From assembly GCF_050379415.1 (NCBI RefSeq), contig NZ_JBNRLS010000002.1:62001-126000 (forward strand): a stretch of 64,000 nt of DNA. The letters run 5' to 3'. The position numbers and the translations under genes are program-made. Below the pieces are notes generated by a model. That model saw only the letters and a program-made list of their open reading frames with translations, had not been told where the DNA came from and did not search any database. This document shows, in pieces, positions 24,421-32,374 of this stretch; position 1 is the first letter of the stretch; every line of letters starts with the position of its first letter. This stretch comes from Marinobacter sp050379415 (GTDB lineage: Bacteria; Pseudomonadota; Gammaproteobacteria; Pseudomonadales; Oleiphilaceae).

Positions 24421-25113
24421 TCAAGTAGCAAGCGCCTTCTCAACGGCCTGAGCGGCGTGGAGTTCGGTGGTGTCATAGAGAGAGACTGACGTATCTTCCT
24501 GCCGGATCAGCAGGCCGATCTCGGTGCAGCCGAGGATGACTGCCTGCGCGCCCCGTTCTGCCAGGGAAGCGACGATCTCCAGGTAAGCCTGCTTTGACGC
24601 CTGAATGATCTCGCCCTGGCAAAGCTCCTCATAGATGACCCGGTGAATCAATTCCCGCTCCGGCTCATCCGGAATGATCACCTGTATCCCGGTCTGTTCC
24701 AGACGCTCCCGGTAAAACTCCTGCTCCATGGTAAACCGCGTACCCAACAGTCCCACACTGGAAACGCCATCCCGCTTCAGGACCCCGGCCGTTGCATCGG
24801 CAATATGAAGCAGGGGAATCCCAATGCTCTTTTCAATCTCCGGTGCTACCTTGTGCATGGTATTGGTGCCAATCACCAGAAAATCCGCTCCGGCCTGTTC
24901 AAGAGCGCGGGCAGCCCGGGACAGAATGTTGGCAGTCTCTGCCCATTTGCCCTGGTGCTGGAGCGCCTCGATCTCGGCAAAATCCACGCTGTAGAGAATC
25001 AGCTTTGCAGAATGCAGTCCGCCCAGGCGTTCTTTCACGCCCTCATTGAGCAGCCGATAGTAAGTCTGGGTCGATTCCCAGCTCATTCCGCCGAGCAGAC
25101 CAATGGTTTTCAT
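24421..25113 (-). CDS. Aspartate/glutamate racemase family protein, first catalytic Cys replaced by Gly
   Basis: A 230-residue protein of the YgeA branch: MKTIGLLGGMSWEST, RLGGLHSAKLIL and the second catalytic Cys in VILGCTEIGLL (residue 196) are clear. In the first catalytic segment, where YgeA-type proteins have CTNTMHK, this protein reads IGTNTMHK, with Gly at residue 82 (codon GGC). The two-Cys racemase mechanism should therefore not work as usual; a hydrolase, lyase or binding role is possible. It starts 1 base after the upstream gene's stop and is cotranscribed with it. Confidence 0.85.
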   Translation of the reverse strand: MKTIGLLGGMSWESTQTYYRLLNEGVKERLGGLHSAKLILYSVDFAEIEALQHQGKWAETANILSRAARALEQAGADFLVIGTNTMHKVAPEIEKSIGIPLLHIADATAGVLKRDGVSSVGLLGTRFTMEQEFYRERLEQTGIQVIIPDEPERELIHRVIYEELCQGEIIQASKQAYLEIVASLAERGAQAVILGCTEIGLLIRQEDTSVSLYDTTELHAAQAVEKALAT

Positions 25114-25114
25114 G

Positions 25115-25366
25115 CTAGCCCTTCTTAACCAGACTTATCAGATACAACAAAATGACAGCGCCAATGGTGGCCATGATTATTGAGCCCAGCAACCCGCCTG
25201 TTGTTATGCCAAACAAACCGAACAAAAAGCCGCCCAATACTGAACCGACAATTCCCACAACAATATTGCCCAGGATGCCAAACCCTCGTCCTTTCACAAT
25301 GTTGCCGGCAAGCCAGCCGACAAGTGCGCCGATGGCTAAAAATATTATTAAGCTAATGATATCCAT
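25115..25366 (-). CDS. GlsB/YeaQ/YmgE family small membrane protein
   Basis: An 83-residue inner-membrane protein with three hydrophobic Gly-rich helices: MDIISLIIFLAIGALVGWLAG, then GILGNIVVGIVGSVLGGFLFG, then GSIIMATIGAVILL. This family is called transglycosylase-associated but has no proven enzyme activity; it is often stress-induced. Start 25366 is chosen because TGGAGGC lies upstream. It heads a run of three genes with the racemase-like protein and the SGNH hydrolase. Confidence 0.9.
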   Translation of the reverse strand: MDIISLIIFLAIGALVGWLAGNIVKGRGFGILGNIVVGIVGSVLGGFLFGLFGITTGGLLGSIIMATIGAVILLYLISLVKKG

Positions 25367-25484
25367 GTTGCCTCCAGTGTAAATCCTTGGCGAAAATGTA
25401 TGTTCCGACAACAAAACTCATAGCACCGGTAGTGACGAAAGTCATTGTTGGATTAGAATATTTGCGCGCTTTCTGACCTGAATT

Positions 25485-26771
25485 CTAGGGCCACCATCTC
25501 ACGATCATCGGCCTCACAGTCAGCCCGTGGATGATGATCGAAAGTACGATAACAACCAGCGTAATGTGGATGAACTCTACGGCGAGGTCTTCCGGCAGGC
25601 CAAATACGATCGCGAACATCAGGTAATAGATTGAGCCGATTCCGCGCACGCCAAACCAGCCGACCAGCAACTGCAGCCTGAACGGGATTCCAGAGCCAAG
25701 CAGGCCCAGATAAACGCTGACAGGCCGAATTACTGCAAACAGAAACATCGCCAGTCCGACGGACCTGAAGCTCCAGGAGTCTAGAAAGAGCATCCCGCCC
25801 AACAATAATACGAGCACCAGCTCCGCCATTCGCTCCAGGGGTTCCTTGAAAAGCAAAGAGCCCTCGGACACCTGGGGCCTCAGCTGTGGCCTTTGCTTCC
25901 AGGTGTGATCCATAGATACCGGTAACATGTGACCGTCATGACCAGGGGCGTCCCTGGCTGCGAGCTTGAGTTCCGTTTGCCGAAGAGAAATTGCCGAGAC
26001 AAAAACTGCCATAAACCCCCAAGCCTCAACGACCAGACAGGTGCCATAAACCACACCGATCAATCCCAGACCAAGAAAGTCGTCCAGTAAAGGGCCTTCG
26101 CTCTCCAGGACGCGCTGCTTCTGTACAACATGTGCCAACAACCATCCCAGGGCCAGTCCAACAACCAGGGCCGACAGCGTTGACCACAAAACGTCCTTCA
26201 GCACCCAGGTACTGAGCAGTTCAGAACTTGCCGGAGAGCCGATCATGGCCAGCCCCAGCATGACAAACGGGAAGGCGCTGCCATCATTCATGCCGGCTTC
26301 ACTGGTCAGGGTGAATCGCAAAGGGTCCTGATCGCCCACGTGGCGAACCTGGACTTCCGTTGCCAGCACTGGGTCGGTGGGCGCCAGAATGCCGCCCAGG
26401 AGAATGGCTGCGCCCAGGGGCAGGGCAAGCACGTAGTAACCAAAAGCCGCAGTCAGCGCGACACTGATAGTCATGGAGAGAAATGCAAGTCGAATCGGCG
26501 CGCGCCATGCCCGCCACTGGAACGGGACCGGCATTTTCATACCGGCAATGAACAGCGACACCAGAACCGCAACTTCGGCCAGCACTTCCAGTAGTTGTGC
26601 CTGTTCCAGCGGGTTGAAATGAAAGGCGCCAAGTACTGACGGTCCGAGTGCAACGCCGACTGCCAGGTAGACCAGGGGCGGCGTCAGATGGAAACGCCGA
26701 AGAAGGGATGACCGCAGACCTATCAAGATCAACAGGCTTCCAATCAATACAAACCAGGTTGCGATGGTCAC
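25485..26771 (-). CDS. CPA1-type cation:proton antiporter
   Basis: A 428-residue membrane protein with about twelve helices, expected to exchange Na+ or K+ for H+. The ion-binding region GGILAPTDPVLATEVQ near residue 125-140 and SEAGMNDGSAFPFVMLGL near 160 (with the Asp and Asn pair) are typical. A short cytoplasmic insert near 275-310 (ARDAPGHDGHMLPVSMDHT) is unusual. The start is GTG at 26771 with only a weak ribosome site. It lies between the YeaQ run and the second CBS gene; it ends before the former, on the same strand. Confidence 0.88.
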   Translation of the reverse strand: MTIATWFVLIGSLLILIGLRSSLLRRFHLTPPLVYLAVGVALGPSVLGAFHFNPLEQAQLLEVLAEVAVLVSLFIAGMKMPVPFQWRAWRAPIRLAFLSMTISVALTAAFGYYVLALPLGAAILLGGILAPTDPVLATEVQVRHVGDQDPLRFTLTSEAGMNDGSAFPFVMLGLAMIGSPASSELLSTWVLKDVLWSTLSALVVGLALGWLLAHVVQKQRVLESEGPLLDDFLGLGLIGVVYGTCLVVEAWGFMAVFVSAISLRQTELKLAARDAPGHDGHMLPVSMDHTWKQRPQLRPQVSEGSLLFKEPLERMAELVLVLLLGGMLFLDSWSFRSVGLAMFLFAVIRPVSVYLGLLGSGIPFRLQLLVGWFGVRGIGSIYYLMFAIVFGLPEDLAVEFIHITLVVIVLSIIIHGLTVRPMIVRWWP

Positions 26772-26799
26772 GGTGGTTTTCCGCTTGCTTTCGAACGGG

Positions 26800-26830
26800 G
26801 CAGTCGCCGCTTCAGTGAACGGTCGACTGC
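26800..26830 (-). terminator. Imperfect hairpin after CBS gene 2
   Basis: GCAGTCGCCGCTT and AACGGTCGACTGC form an imperfect stem. The hairpin after CBS gene 1 has the same core (CAGTCGACCGCTT), so these are homologous ends of a duplicated unit. There is no T-run. Confidence 0.45.
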
Positions 26831-26846
26831 GATCCGAAAATGGCCT

Positions 26847-27335
26847 TTACAGGGTGGCGGTAGCCTTGTGGCCGGGGTGATGCGCACTTATGTGCCGTAA
26901 AAACTCCATCGTATCCGCCGAGGAAATCTTTGCATCTCCGGCTTTCTTTACGCTTTCGGTGCTCGTGAAGGAAACGATGTCCCCCAGGCTGACCATGCCG
27001 CACAGCTGGTTGTACTGATTCACAACGGGAAGACGCCGCACCTCCCGTGCTTCCATCAGCTGGAGTGCTTTCTGAATGGTGTCCTCCGGCCCGCAGCAAT
27101 AGAGTTCCCGATGGTTGGATATCTCCTCGCCGCGAAGCTCCCACAAGGGTTTGTGTTGTAGCGCAGCGCCCATGGAGATGTCCCGGTCGGTAATGATGCC
27201 CACTGGATGCTCATCGTCATCGACCAGTGGAATGGCGCCACAGTCGTTGTTCCACATCAGCATTGCGATGTCCTGCAAGGAGGTTTGTGGGGAACAACTC
27301 GCCACTTCGGTAACCATGACTTCGTTGACTTTCAT
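26847..27335 (-). CDS. CBS-domain pair protein, copy 2
   Basis: A 162-residue paralogue of the protein at 13372-13860, with the same two CBS motifs and the same ending style (ISAHHPGHKATATL). It differs at scattered positions, such as VGIITDRDISMGAALQHK and REVRRLPVVNQYNQLCGMVSLGDIV. Start 27335 is preceded by GGAG; the frame is open 26 codons upstream to a TTG. Such two-CBS proteins with a low-oxygen promoter are known in pseudomonads; the ligand is not known here. The divergent neighbour is a fatty-acid desaturase instead of pirin, so only the CBS gene plus its leader was copied. Confidence 0.88.
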   Translation of the reverse strand: MKVNEVMVTEVASCSPQTSLQDIAMLMWNNDCGAIPLVDDDEHPVGIITDRDISMGAALQHKPLWELRGEEISNHRELYCCGPEDTIQKALQLMEAREVRRLPVVNQYNQLCGMVSLGDIVSFTSTESVKKAGDAKISSADTMEFLRHISAHHPGHKATATL

Positions 27336-27490
27336 TTGGATTTTCTCCGTCCTTAGGGAAGCGTTCGAATGAATGCCGTCAGCAATACGCCCTTGCGACG
27401 TCGGACTCTGCAAACCTCATTGGGCTATCCATCCTGAAGGCAGCGCCGTTTCCATCAATGATCCGGCGCAACGTCCAATGTGAGCTTATA
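27336..27490 (-). promoter_or_regulatory. Duplicated promoter/leader of CBS gene 2 (shared with CBS gene 1)
   Basis: On both copies the leader carries a block with CAGCAATACGCCCTTGCGAC, then TATCC(G/A)TCCTGAAGG, CAATGTG and GATTGTC(C/G)ATGAC. The copy here has a -10-like TATAAG on the minus strand (27490-27485), 25 bases after the centre of the FNR-like box. The first copy lies at about 13880-14043. Confidence 0.55.
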
Positions 27491-27508
27491 TTGGCTGATT
27501 GTCCATGA

Positions 27509-27522
27509 CTGATGCGCATCAA
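27509..27522 (-). promoter_or_regulatory. FNR/ANR box before CBS gene 2
   Basis: TTGATGCGCATCAG (minus strand) matches the TTGAT-N4-ATCAA consensus in 9 of 10 positions. A -10-like TATAAG follows, placing the box centre near -40 for the CBS gene. The site is 93 bases from the divergent desaturase start and could influence it too. Confidence 0.6.
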
Positions 27523-27544
27523 AGTGCCCGGGCCCCGGGGCACT
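27523..27544. repeat. Near-palindrome before the desaturase gene
   Basis: An inverted repeat with arms AGTGCCC and GGGCACT and a G/C-rich centre lies just right of the FNR-like box. It could be an operator for the desaturase gene or a chance G/C-rich feature. Confidence 0.3.
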
Positions 27545-27614
27545 GCAGTCCCAGCCATGTTGTTGGAAATTATCCGCCACAGGATCTAATTTTATTGGCA
27601 GGGAGGGATCAGCC

Positions 27615-28652
27615 ATGGATCAGGGTAATCTCCAGGAATCGGGCAACAGCTCACCGGAACACAGCGAGGGCATCCGGGTTGGCCGGGAGTTGCTCGCGGC
27701 CACGAAGCCGTACGTTGAAGAGTCAGCCGCAACAAGCTGGTGGTACGTCGGCTCTACCTTCGGATTGATGATTGCAGCACTGACGGCCGCCGGGGTGATT
27801 CCGTGGTGGCCCCTCAGAGTGGTGTTTTCAGTATTGGGAGGTCTGCTGATGGTACGCGCCTTCATCACCTTTCACGATTACCTGCACGGTGCGATTCTCA
27901 AAGACTCCCGGATTGCCTACTGGCTTTTTCACGCCTACGGCGCCCTGACCCTGACGCCAACGCGCTCCTGGCTTGCCAGTCACAATTATCACCACGGCCA
28001 CGTTGGCCAGATTTCGTCTGCCAGTGTGGGCGCTTTCCCGCTGATAACCGCCCGTATGTGGCGGGAATCAACGTGGTGGCAGCGCTTCGCCTATCGTGCA
28101 CAGCGGAATCCCATGGTGGTGCTGTTGAGCTACCCCATCGTTTTCGGGTTAAACATTACGCTCATCCCCCTGCTGAAGGACCCCGGCAAACACTTCGACT
28201 CCCTGATAGCACTGCTCAGTCATTTCGGGTTGATTGCAGTGCTTTGGATGCTGGGCGGGTTCAGTCTGGTCTTCTTTGTCATCCTGTTACCCATGACCCT
28301 TGCCTCGGCGATGGGGTGTTATCTGTTTTTCGCCCAGCACAGTTTCCGCCGCATGAAGATTGCCTCGTCAGAAGACTGGACCTTTTACCGCGGGGCCATG
28401 GAGTCCTCAAGTTTCATGCGGATGAATCGGGTTATGCAGTGGTTTACCGGGAATATCGGTTTCCACCATATCCACCATCTCAATGTACGAATCCCTTTCT
28501 ACCGCCTTCCGGATGTAATGGCGGCCATTCCCGAACTGCAATCACCAATAACAACAACCCTTGCACCCGGCGACATTGCGGACTGCTTCCGGTACGCCCT
28601 TTGGGATGAGGACAAGCAGCGAATGGTGTCCTATCGGGAGGCCCGGGGTTGA
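27615..28652 (+). CDS. Membrane fatty-acid desaturase
   Basis: A 345-residue di-iron membrane protein. The three histidine boxes are present: HDYLHG near residue 87, HNYHHGH near 122 and FHHIHHLN near 283. At least four long hydrophobic helices flank them. It should introduce a double bond in acyl chains using oxygen; the chain and position are unknown. It is closer to the plant-type omega-6/beta-carotene-like branch in its spacing than to DesA, but this is a weak impression. The gene is divergent from CBS copy 2 and shares its regulatory region. Confidence 0.88.
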   Translation: MDQGNLQESGNSSPEHSEGIRVGRELLAATKPYVEESAATSWWYVGSTFGLMIAALTAAGVIPWWPLRVVFSVLGGLLMVRAFITFHDYLHGAILKDSRIAYWLFHAYGALTLTPTRSWLASHNYHHGHVGQISSASVGAFPLITARMWRESTWWQRFAYRAQRNPMVVLLSYPIVFGLNITLIPLLKDPGKHFDSLIALLSHFGLIAVLWMLGGFSLVFFVILLPMTLASAMGCYLFFAQHSFRRMKIASSEDWTFYRGAMESSSFMRMNRVMQWFTGNIGFHHIHHLNVRIPFYRLPDVMAAIPELQSPITTTLAPGDIADCFRYALWDEDKQRMVSYREARG

Positions 28653-28720
28653 ACGAGGAGGACGAGTCGCCTCACCCGCAGTGCATCAGCGACTCATGTT
28701 TTATGCCGGGATTCCACCTT

Positions 28721-28960
28721 TCAGGAAGCAGATTCCGGCTTGATGATCAGTAGGTTAGCAGGATCACCATGGTGCAGGACGACCTTCGCGTCTGAATTGC
28801 CGGCGGTAAACTCCAGAACCTGTCCAGGCCCCAGATCAATATCAACCCGGCAACCATCACCACAGAACAGGCTGATTGAAAGCCTGGCGGTATGGGTATT
28901 TTCAATGCTGGCAGATTCGCCGGCACCAATTCTTTCTCCGACATCCGGTAAGTTAGTCAT
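28721..28960 (-). CDS. Hypothetical small protein
   Basis: A 79-residue protein of unknown function. Start 28960 is preceded by GGGAG 11 bases upstream. It contains LSISLFCGDGCRVDIDLGPGQVLEF, which looks beta-rich, and ends with ANLLIIKPESAS. No signal peptide or membrane segment is seen. The gene sits alone between the desaturase and a monooxygenase gene, and coding is supported only by an open frame and a possible ribosome site. Confidence 0.45.
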   Translation of the reverse strand: MTNLPDVGERIGAGESASIENTHTARLSISLFCGDGCRVDIDLGPGQVLEFTAGNSDAKVVLHHGDPANLLIIKPESAS

Positions 28961-29079
28961 AGGTAGTGAGCTCCCTGCGTGTTTTGGGGACCAGACTGCA
29001 ATCGTGCTTCTGGTCACTCACATGAAAATAGTACGAGTTGGCTCACGCTGCCGCTATTACGATCAACTTTAATTCAGGG

Positions 29080-29397
29080 TCAGATACCGTATTCCCTTTC
29101 TACCTTCGCCACCCGAACACGAAAGCTGGAATACCATTGCTGGTGACCCAGCCGCTGGGCTTCCTGATGCTCGGCATTGCTTTTCCAGTTGCGGATGGCT
29201 TCGAGGCTTTCCCAATAGGAAACCGTAATGCCCAGACCTTCCCGGGCGGACTCCATACCCAGGTATCCGGGTTGCTGGGAGGCCAACTGCGCCATGCGCT
29301 CGGCCATTTCCGTATAGCCGTTATCCCCGTCCGTCCGGTGGCTGCTGAAAATAACGGCGTAGTAGGGAGGGGTGGGGGTATTCGCGATGTCTGACAT
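29080..29397 (-). CDS. ABM-domain (antibiotic biosynthesis monooxygenase-like) protein
   Basis: A 105-residue protein with the dimeric ferredoxin-like ABM fold: YYAVIFSSHR, then YTEMAERMAQLASQQPGYLGMESAREG and ITVSYWESLEAIRNWKSNAEHQEAQRLG. Such proteins are small cofactor-free oxygenases or haem-degrading proteins, often of unknown substrate. AGGATATT precedes the start. It follows the thioesterase gene on the same strand by 56 bases. Confidence 0.88.
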   Translation of the reverse strand: MSDIANTPTPPYYAVIFSSHRTDGDNGYTEMAERMAQLASQQPGYLGMESAREGLGITVSYWESLEAIRNWKSNAEHQEAQRLGHQQWYSSFRVRVAKVEREYGI

Positions 29398-29453
29398 AAT
29401 ATCCTCCGGGCAATTGATGCAATGCAGCGCGGTGTTTTCCAGCTGTGAAAGGA

Positions 29454-29867
29454 TCAGCTTTTGGAATCAACCTTGTTGATCGTGCCCTGGGCCACTGCAA
29501 CGGTGCGCTCACCGGCCTCTCCATTCGCGATAACGGTGCACTGGCAGACTGCCTGGTTTCTGCCCGACGAGAGGACTGTGGCCCTGGCGACCAGCTTGTC
29601 TCCGATCGCAGGGCGGAGGTAATTGATCTTGTATTCGGAAGTCACCGAATCGCCCAGGACAGAGCCCCCGGCATAGGTCAATGCGTTGTCAGCCAGGTAA
29701 CTGACAACGCCTCCATGAACAAAACCGTGCTGTTGTTTCAACTCCGGCCTGATGGCAAGCGAGAGAACGGCGGTTCCGGGCTCAAAGACCTCCAGCTCGG
29801 TGCCGAGCAGGGCGCTGAATGGCTGGTTCTTCAGTATTTTCTTTCCAAATTCCAGTAACTCACTCAT
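29454..29867 (-). CDS. PaaI-family hotdog thioesterase
   Basis: A 137-residue hotdog-fold protein that should hydrolyse acyl-CoA thioesters. The PaaI signature HGFVHGGVVSYLADNALTYAGG lies near residue 48-68, and the later EYKINYLRPAIGDKLVARATV strand is typical. The start at 29867 (MSELLEF) follows TGAGGAGAG; the ATG 7 codons earlier overlaps that site. Its start overlaps the end of a sigma-factor remnant, so it was probably the last gene of an old operon. Confidence 0.88.
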   Translation of the reverse strand: MSELLEFGKKILKNQPFSALLGTELEVFEPGTAVLSLAIRPELKQQHGFVHGGVVSYLADNALTYAGGSVLGDSVTSEYKINYLRPAIGDKLVARATVLSSGRNQAVCQCTVIANGEAGERTVAVAQGTINKVDSKS

Positions 29868-30000
29868 TGAATGATCTCTCCTCAGCATTACCGCCGTTAA
29901 CCCCGTGCTCTGGTAATTGGTCCGCCAGATGGCGCAACTTGTCCGGATTGCGAATCACATAAAGAGCCACTATTCGATTCTCCGCTATAGTGCAAAAGAG
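29860..30000 (-). pseudogene. Remnant of a SigJ-like sigma factor (C-terminal end only)
   Basis: Between the AhpD-like gene and the thioesterase gene, the minus strand reads AENRIVALYVIRNPDKLRHL, then ADQLPEHG, and stops at 29860. This is the usual C-terminal end of SigJ-type ECF sigma factors, where the SnoaL-like domain ends. No start codon and no sigma-2 or sigma-4 region precede it; upstream sequence only has an unrelated open stretch. AhpD-like genes are often followed by such a sigma factor, so this is read as a deletion relic. Confidence 0.5.
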
Positions 30001-30103
30001 ACATCGCTGGCCAGAGCCTGAGCGTCTACCGGAGCCTCCAGTGGTTCCAGCAGAGGCTCCGTCAAGGCAAAGTCAGTCACAAATCCGGTACTTCGCATGG
30101 TTT

Positions 30104-30556
30104 TCAAAACGCCGCTTCGTTCGGGTGAGCGTTCCTGAATCCTACGCCAATCCGGTTCCAGGCATTGATGACGCCGATTAACAGCGTCAGATCCACAAAC
30201 TCCTTCTCAGAGAAGTGGGCGAGGCCCAGCTCATAGTCCCGGGTGGGAGCGCCGGTGTCCTGGAGTCTCGTCAACGCTTCGGTCCAGGCCAGCGCCGCTT
30301 TTTCCCGGGGGGTATACAGGGACGATTCACGCCATGCGGACAGCAGATACAGCCGAGCCTCACTCTCACCAGCTGTGCGGGCTTCACTGGTGTGTTTGTG
30401 CAAGCAAAAGGCACACCCGTTAATCTGCGAGGCCCGCGTGACTACCAGCTCGATGAGGCTTTCTTCCAGCCCACAACGGCGCACATGGTCGTCCAGCCTG
30501 GCCATGGCTGCGATGGCCTCCGGATTGGCTTTGTAAGCATTCAGGCGTTTCTCCAT
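30104..30556 (-). CDS. AhpD/carboxymuconolactone decarboxylase family protein
   Basis: A 150-residue protein with the AhpD-like redox motif CAFCLHKH near residue 48 (two Cys and a His). It is similar to alkylhydroperoxidase-type proteins that act with SigJ-like sigma factors. Start 30556 follows GAGGAG; upstream in-frame Met codons lack such a site. Immediately downstream (minus strand) is the sigma-factor remnant. Confidence 0.9.
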   Translation of the reverse strand: MEKRLNAYKANPEAIAAMARLDDHVRRCGLEESLIELVVTRASQINGCAFCLHKHTSEARTAGESEARLYLLSAWRESSLYTPREKAALAWTEALTRLQDTGAPTRDYELGLAHFSEKEFVDLTLLIGVINAWNRIGVGFRNAHPNEAAF

Positions 30557-30695
30557 TTTCTGGCTCCTCTGTGATCCATGGATCATTTCCATGGATTTCT
30601 ACAGAGGTAGACGAATTGGCCCCGGACTTTGTGACATGCCTGAGAAAGCTTATGGCCCGCGAGATCCGTTGAGCGGGGTCCGAGGCCCCCGTTAC

Positions 30696-31178
30696 TTAAC
30701 CCCTTCGCGCCGCTTCAATGGTCGCAATGTCGATCTTACCCATCTCCATCATCGCCTCGAACGCCCGGCTCGCAGCTGCAGGATCCGGGTCGGCGATGGC
30801 TTCGGTCAAAGCCACCGGCGTAATCTGCCATGAGATGCCCCATTTGTCCCGGCACCAGCCACAGGCGCTTTCTTCGCCGCCATTACCGATAATGGCATTC
30901 CAGTAGCGGTCGGTCTCCTCCTGATCGTAGGTGGCAATCTGGAAGGAAAAGGCTTCGTCGTGGGTAAAGGCGGGCCCGCCGTTGAGCCCGAGGCAGGGGA
31001 TGCCGAGGACCATAAACTGCACGGTCAGCACATCGCCTTTCTTGCCGGATGGAAAGTCTCCCGGAGCACGGAGGATTCTGCCCACGGATGAATCCGGAAA
31101 AGTCTCCGCATAAAAGCGGGCCGCCTCTTCGGCGCCGCCATCGAACCAGAGGCAAATGGTGTTCTTTGCGTGTTCCAT
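30696..31178 (-). CDS. VOC/PhnB-like (glyoxalase-fold) protein
   Basis: A 160-residue protein of the PhnB/3-dmu-9 type: TICLWFDGGAEEAARFYAETFPDSSVG, FMVLGIPCLGLNGG, and GWCRDKWGISWQITP near 110-125. The family members are of unknown substrate and often lack clear metal ligands. AGGAGG stands 9 bases before the start at 31178; the upstream gene stops at 31183, so the two are translated together. Confidence 0.88.
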   Translation of the reverse strand: MEHAKNTICLWFDGGAEEAARFYAETFPDSSVGRILRAPGDFPSGKKGDVLTVQFMVLGIPCLGLNGGPAFTHDEAFSFQIATYDQEETDRYWNAIIGNGGEESACGWCRDKWGISWQITPVALTEAIADPDPAAASRAFEAMMEMGKIDIATIEAARRG

Positions 31179-31182
31179 CGCG

Positions 31183-31851
31183 TTAGCCCTCCTGCCGTAG
31201 TTTTTCGCGGCGTGCGAGTTCCGCCGGAGTAGGTGGGTCCATGGCAAAGTCGCCGGTTGCTACTTTGCCATCGCGCACGTAGCGCGCAAGCACTATGCCG
31301 CTCGGTGAAACCCGGCTGGCGGCCAGCTTGAATGCGGCTGGTTTGGTGCCATCGCCAAACAGCTTCTTGCCGTGGCCGAGTACGACCGGGAAGGTGAAGA
31401 CATTGATCTGATCCACGAGGTCGTTCGCGAATAGCGTCTGTAGCAGATCCGAGCTGCCTTGCGTAACCAGCGCAGGACCCTCCTCCTGCTTTAGCCGTGC
31501 GACATCGGCCGCTGCGTCATTGAGTGCCACCGAGCCCTGCCAGGTCAGATCGAGCCCTTTCCGGGTTGCAACGTACTTGTTGATCGAATTGAAGGTTTTG
31601 GCGATGGAGTCGTCCGGCCCGTCCTCGGCATAGGGCCAGTGAGCGGCAAAAATCTCATAGGTCTTGCGCCCGAGCAGAAGGTCGAAGGGCTGGCCGAACA
31701 TACGGTCTATCTCTTCGCCAAACACCTCATCCACCATCGGGGCGACCCAGCCGCCGTAGCCGAATCCACCGGTGGGATCTTCTTCAGGCCCGCCGGGTGC
31801 CTGCATCACTCCATCCAGCGACACCATGGCACCAACAATCACTTTTCGCAT
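31183..31851 (-). CDS. Dihydrofolate-reductase-family protein (RibD C-terminal-like)
   Basis: A 222-residue protein with the RibD C-terminal reductase fold, MRKVIVGAMVSLDGVMQAPGG, then LLGRKTYEIFAAHWPY and LVTQGSSDLLQTLFANDLVDQINVFTFPVVLGHGKKLF. Members are called DHFR-like but usually have no demonstrated folate activity. Start 31851 follows CAGGAGG; the frame extends 55 codons upstream without an equal site. It leads the VOC gene. Confidence 0.88.
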   Translation of the reverse strand: MRKVIVGAMVSLDGVMQAPGGPEEDPTGGFGYGGWVAPMVDEVFGEEIDRMFGQPFDLLLGRKTYEIFAAHWPYAEDGPDDSIAKTFNSINKYVATRKGLDLTWQGSVALNDAAADVARLKQEEGPALVTQGSSDLLQTLFANDLVDQINVFTFPVVLGHGKKLFGDGTKPAAFKLAASRVSPSGIVLARYVRDGKVATGDFAMDPPTPAELARREKLRQEG

Positions 31852-31943
31852 GAGTTCATCCTCCTGGTTTGCGTTCTTGCAACCAGTAGTCGCGTGAGGC
31901 ACCGATAAATCGACAGCAAGTTTTATTCTGGATGCAAACCCGT

Positions 31944-32276
31944 TTAGCTGCCCCTCGGCGCAAACATGATGATCGCCATACCCAGCAGGGCCACGGCCGA
32001 GCCAAGGATGTCCCACCCGGTGGGCCGGATACCGTCAACCGCCCAGAGCCACAGTATCGCCATAAAAACATAGACCCCGCCATAAGCCGCATACACCCGG
32101 CCGGCCGCCGTCGGATGAAGCGACAACAGCCAGGCGAAAAGCGCGAGGCTGAGGGCGCCGGGCACAAGCAGCCAGATGCTTTTGCCTTCGCGAAGCCAGA
32201 GGTAGGGCAGGTAACAGCCAACGATCTCCGCCAGGGCGGTGACGACAAACAGACCGAGGGTTTTCAGTTCAGGCAC
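31944..32276 (-). CDS. YnfA family (UPF0060) small membrane protein
   Basis: A 110-residue inner-membrane protein with four helices, related to small multidrug-resistance transporters. The family marks ALAEIVGCYLPYLWLREGKS, YAAYGGVYVFMAILWLW and the ending MAIIMFAPR are present. GTG at 32276 is preceded by AGGAG. Its physiological role is not settled; efflux activity has been proposed for the family. It lies about 90 bases upstream of the DHFR-like gene. Confidence 0.9.
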   Translation of the reverse strand: MPELKTLGLFVVTALAEIVGCYLPYLWLREGKSIWLLVPGALSLALFAWLLSLHPTAAGRVYAAYGGVYVFMAILWLWAVDGIRPTGWDILGSAVALLGMAIIMFAPRGS

Positions 32277-32374
32277 TGGGCAGGGCTCCTGTTGATTGGC
32301 TGGCGGCTGTTAGCCGGGTCGATCAGTCAGTCTACTGACCGCAGCAGCGCCCGGTCCAGAGCACTCGGTTCCCC

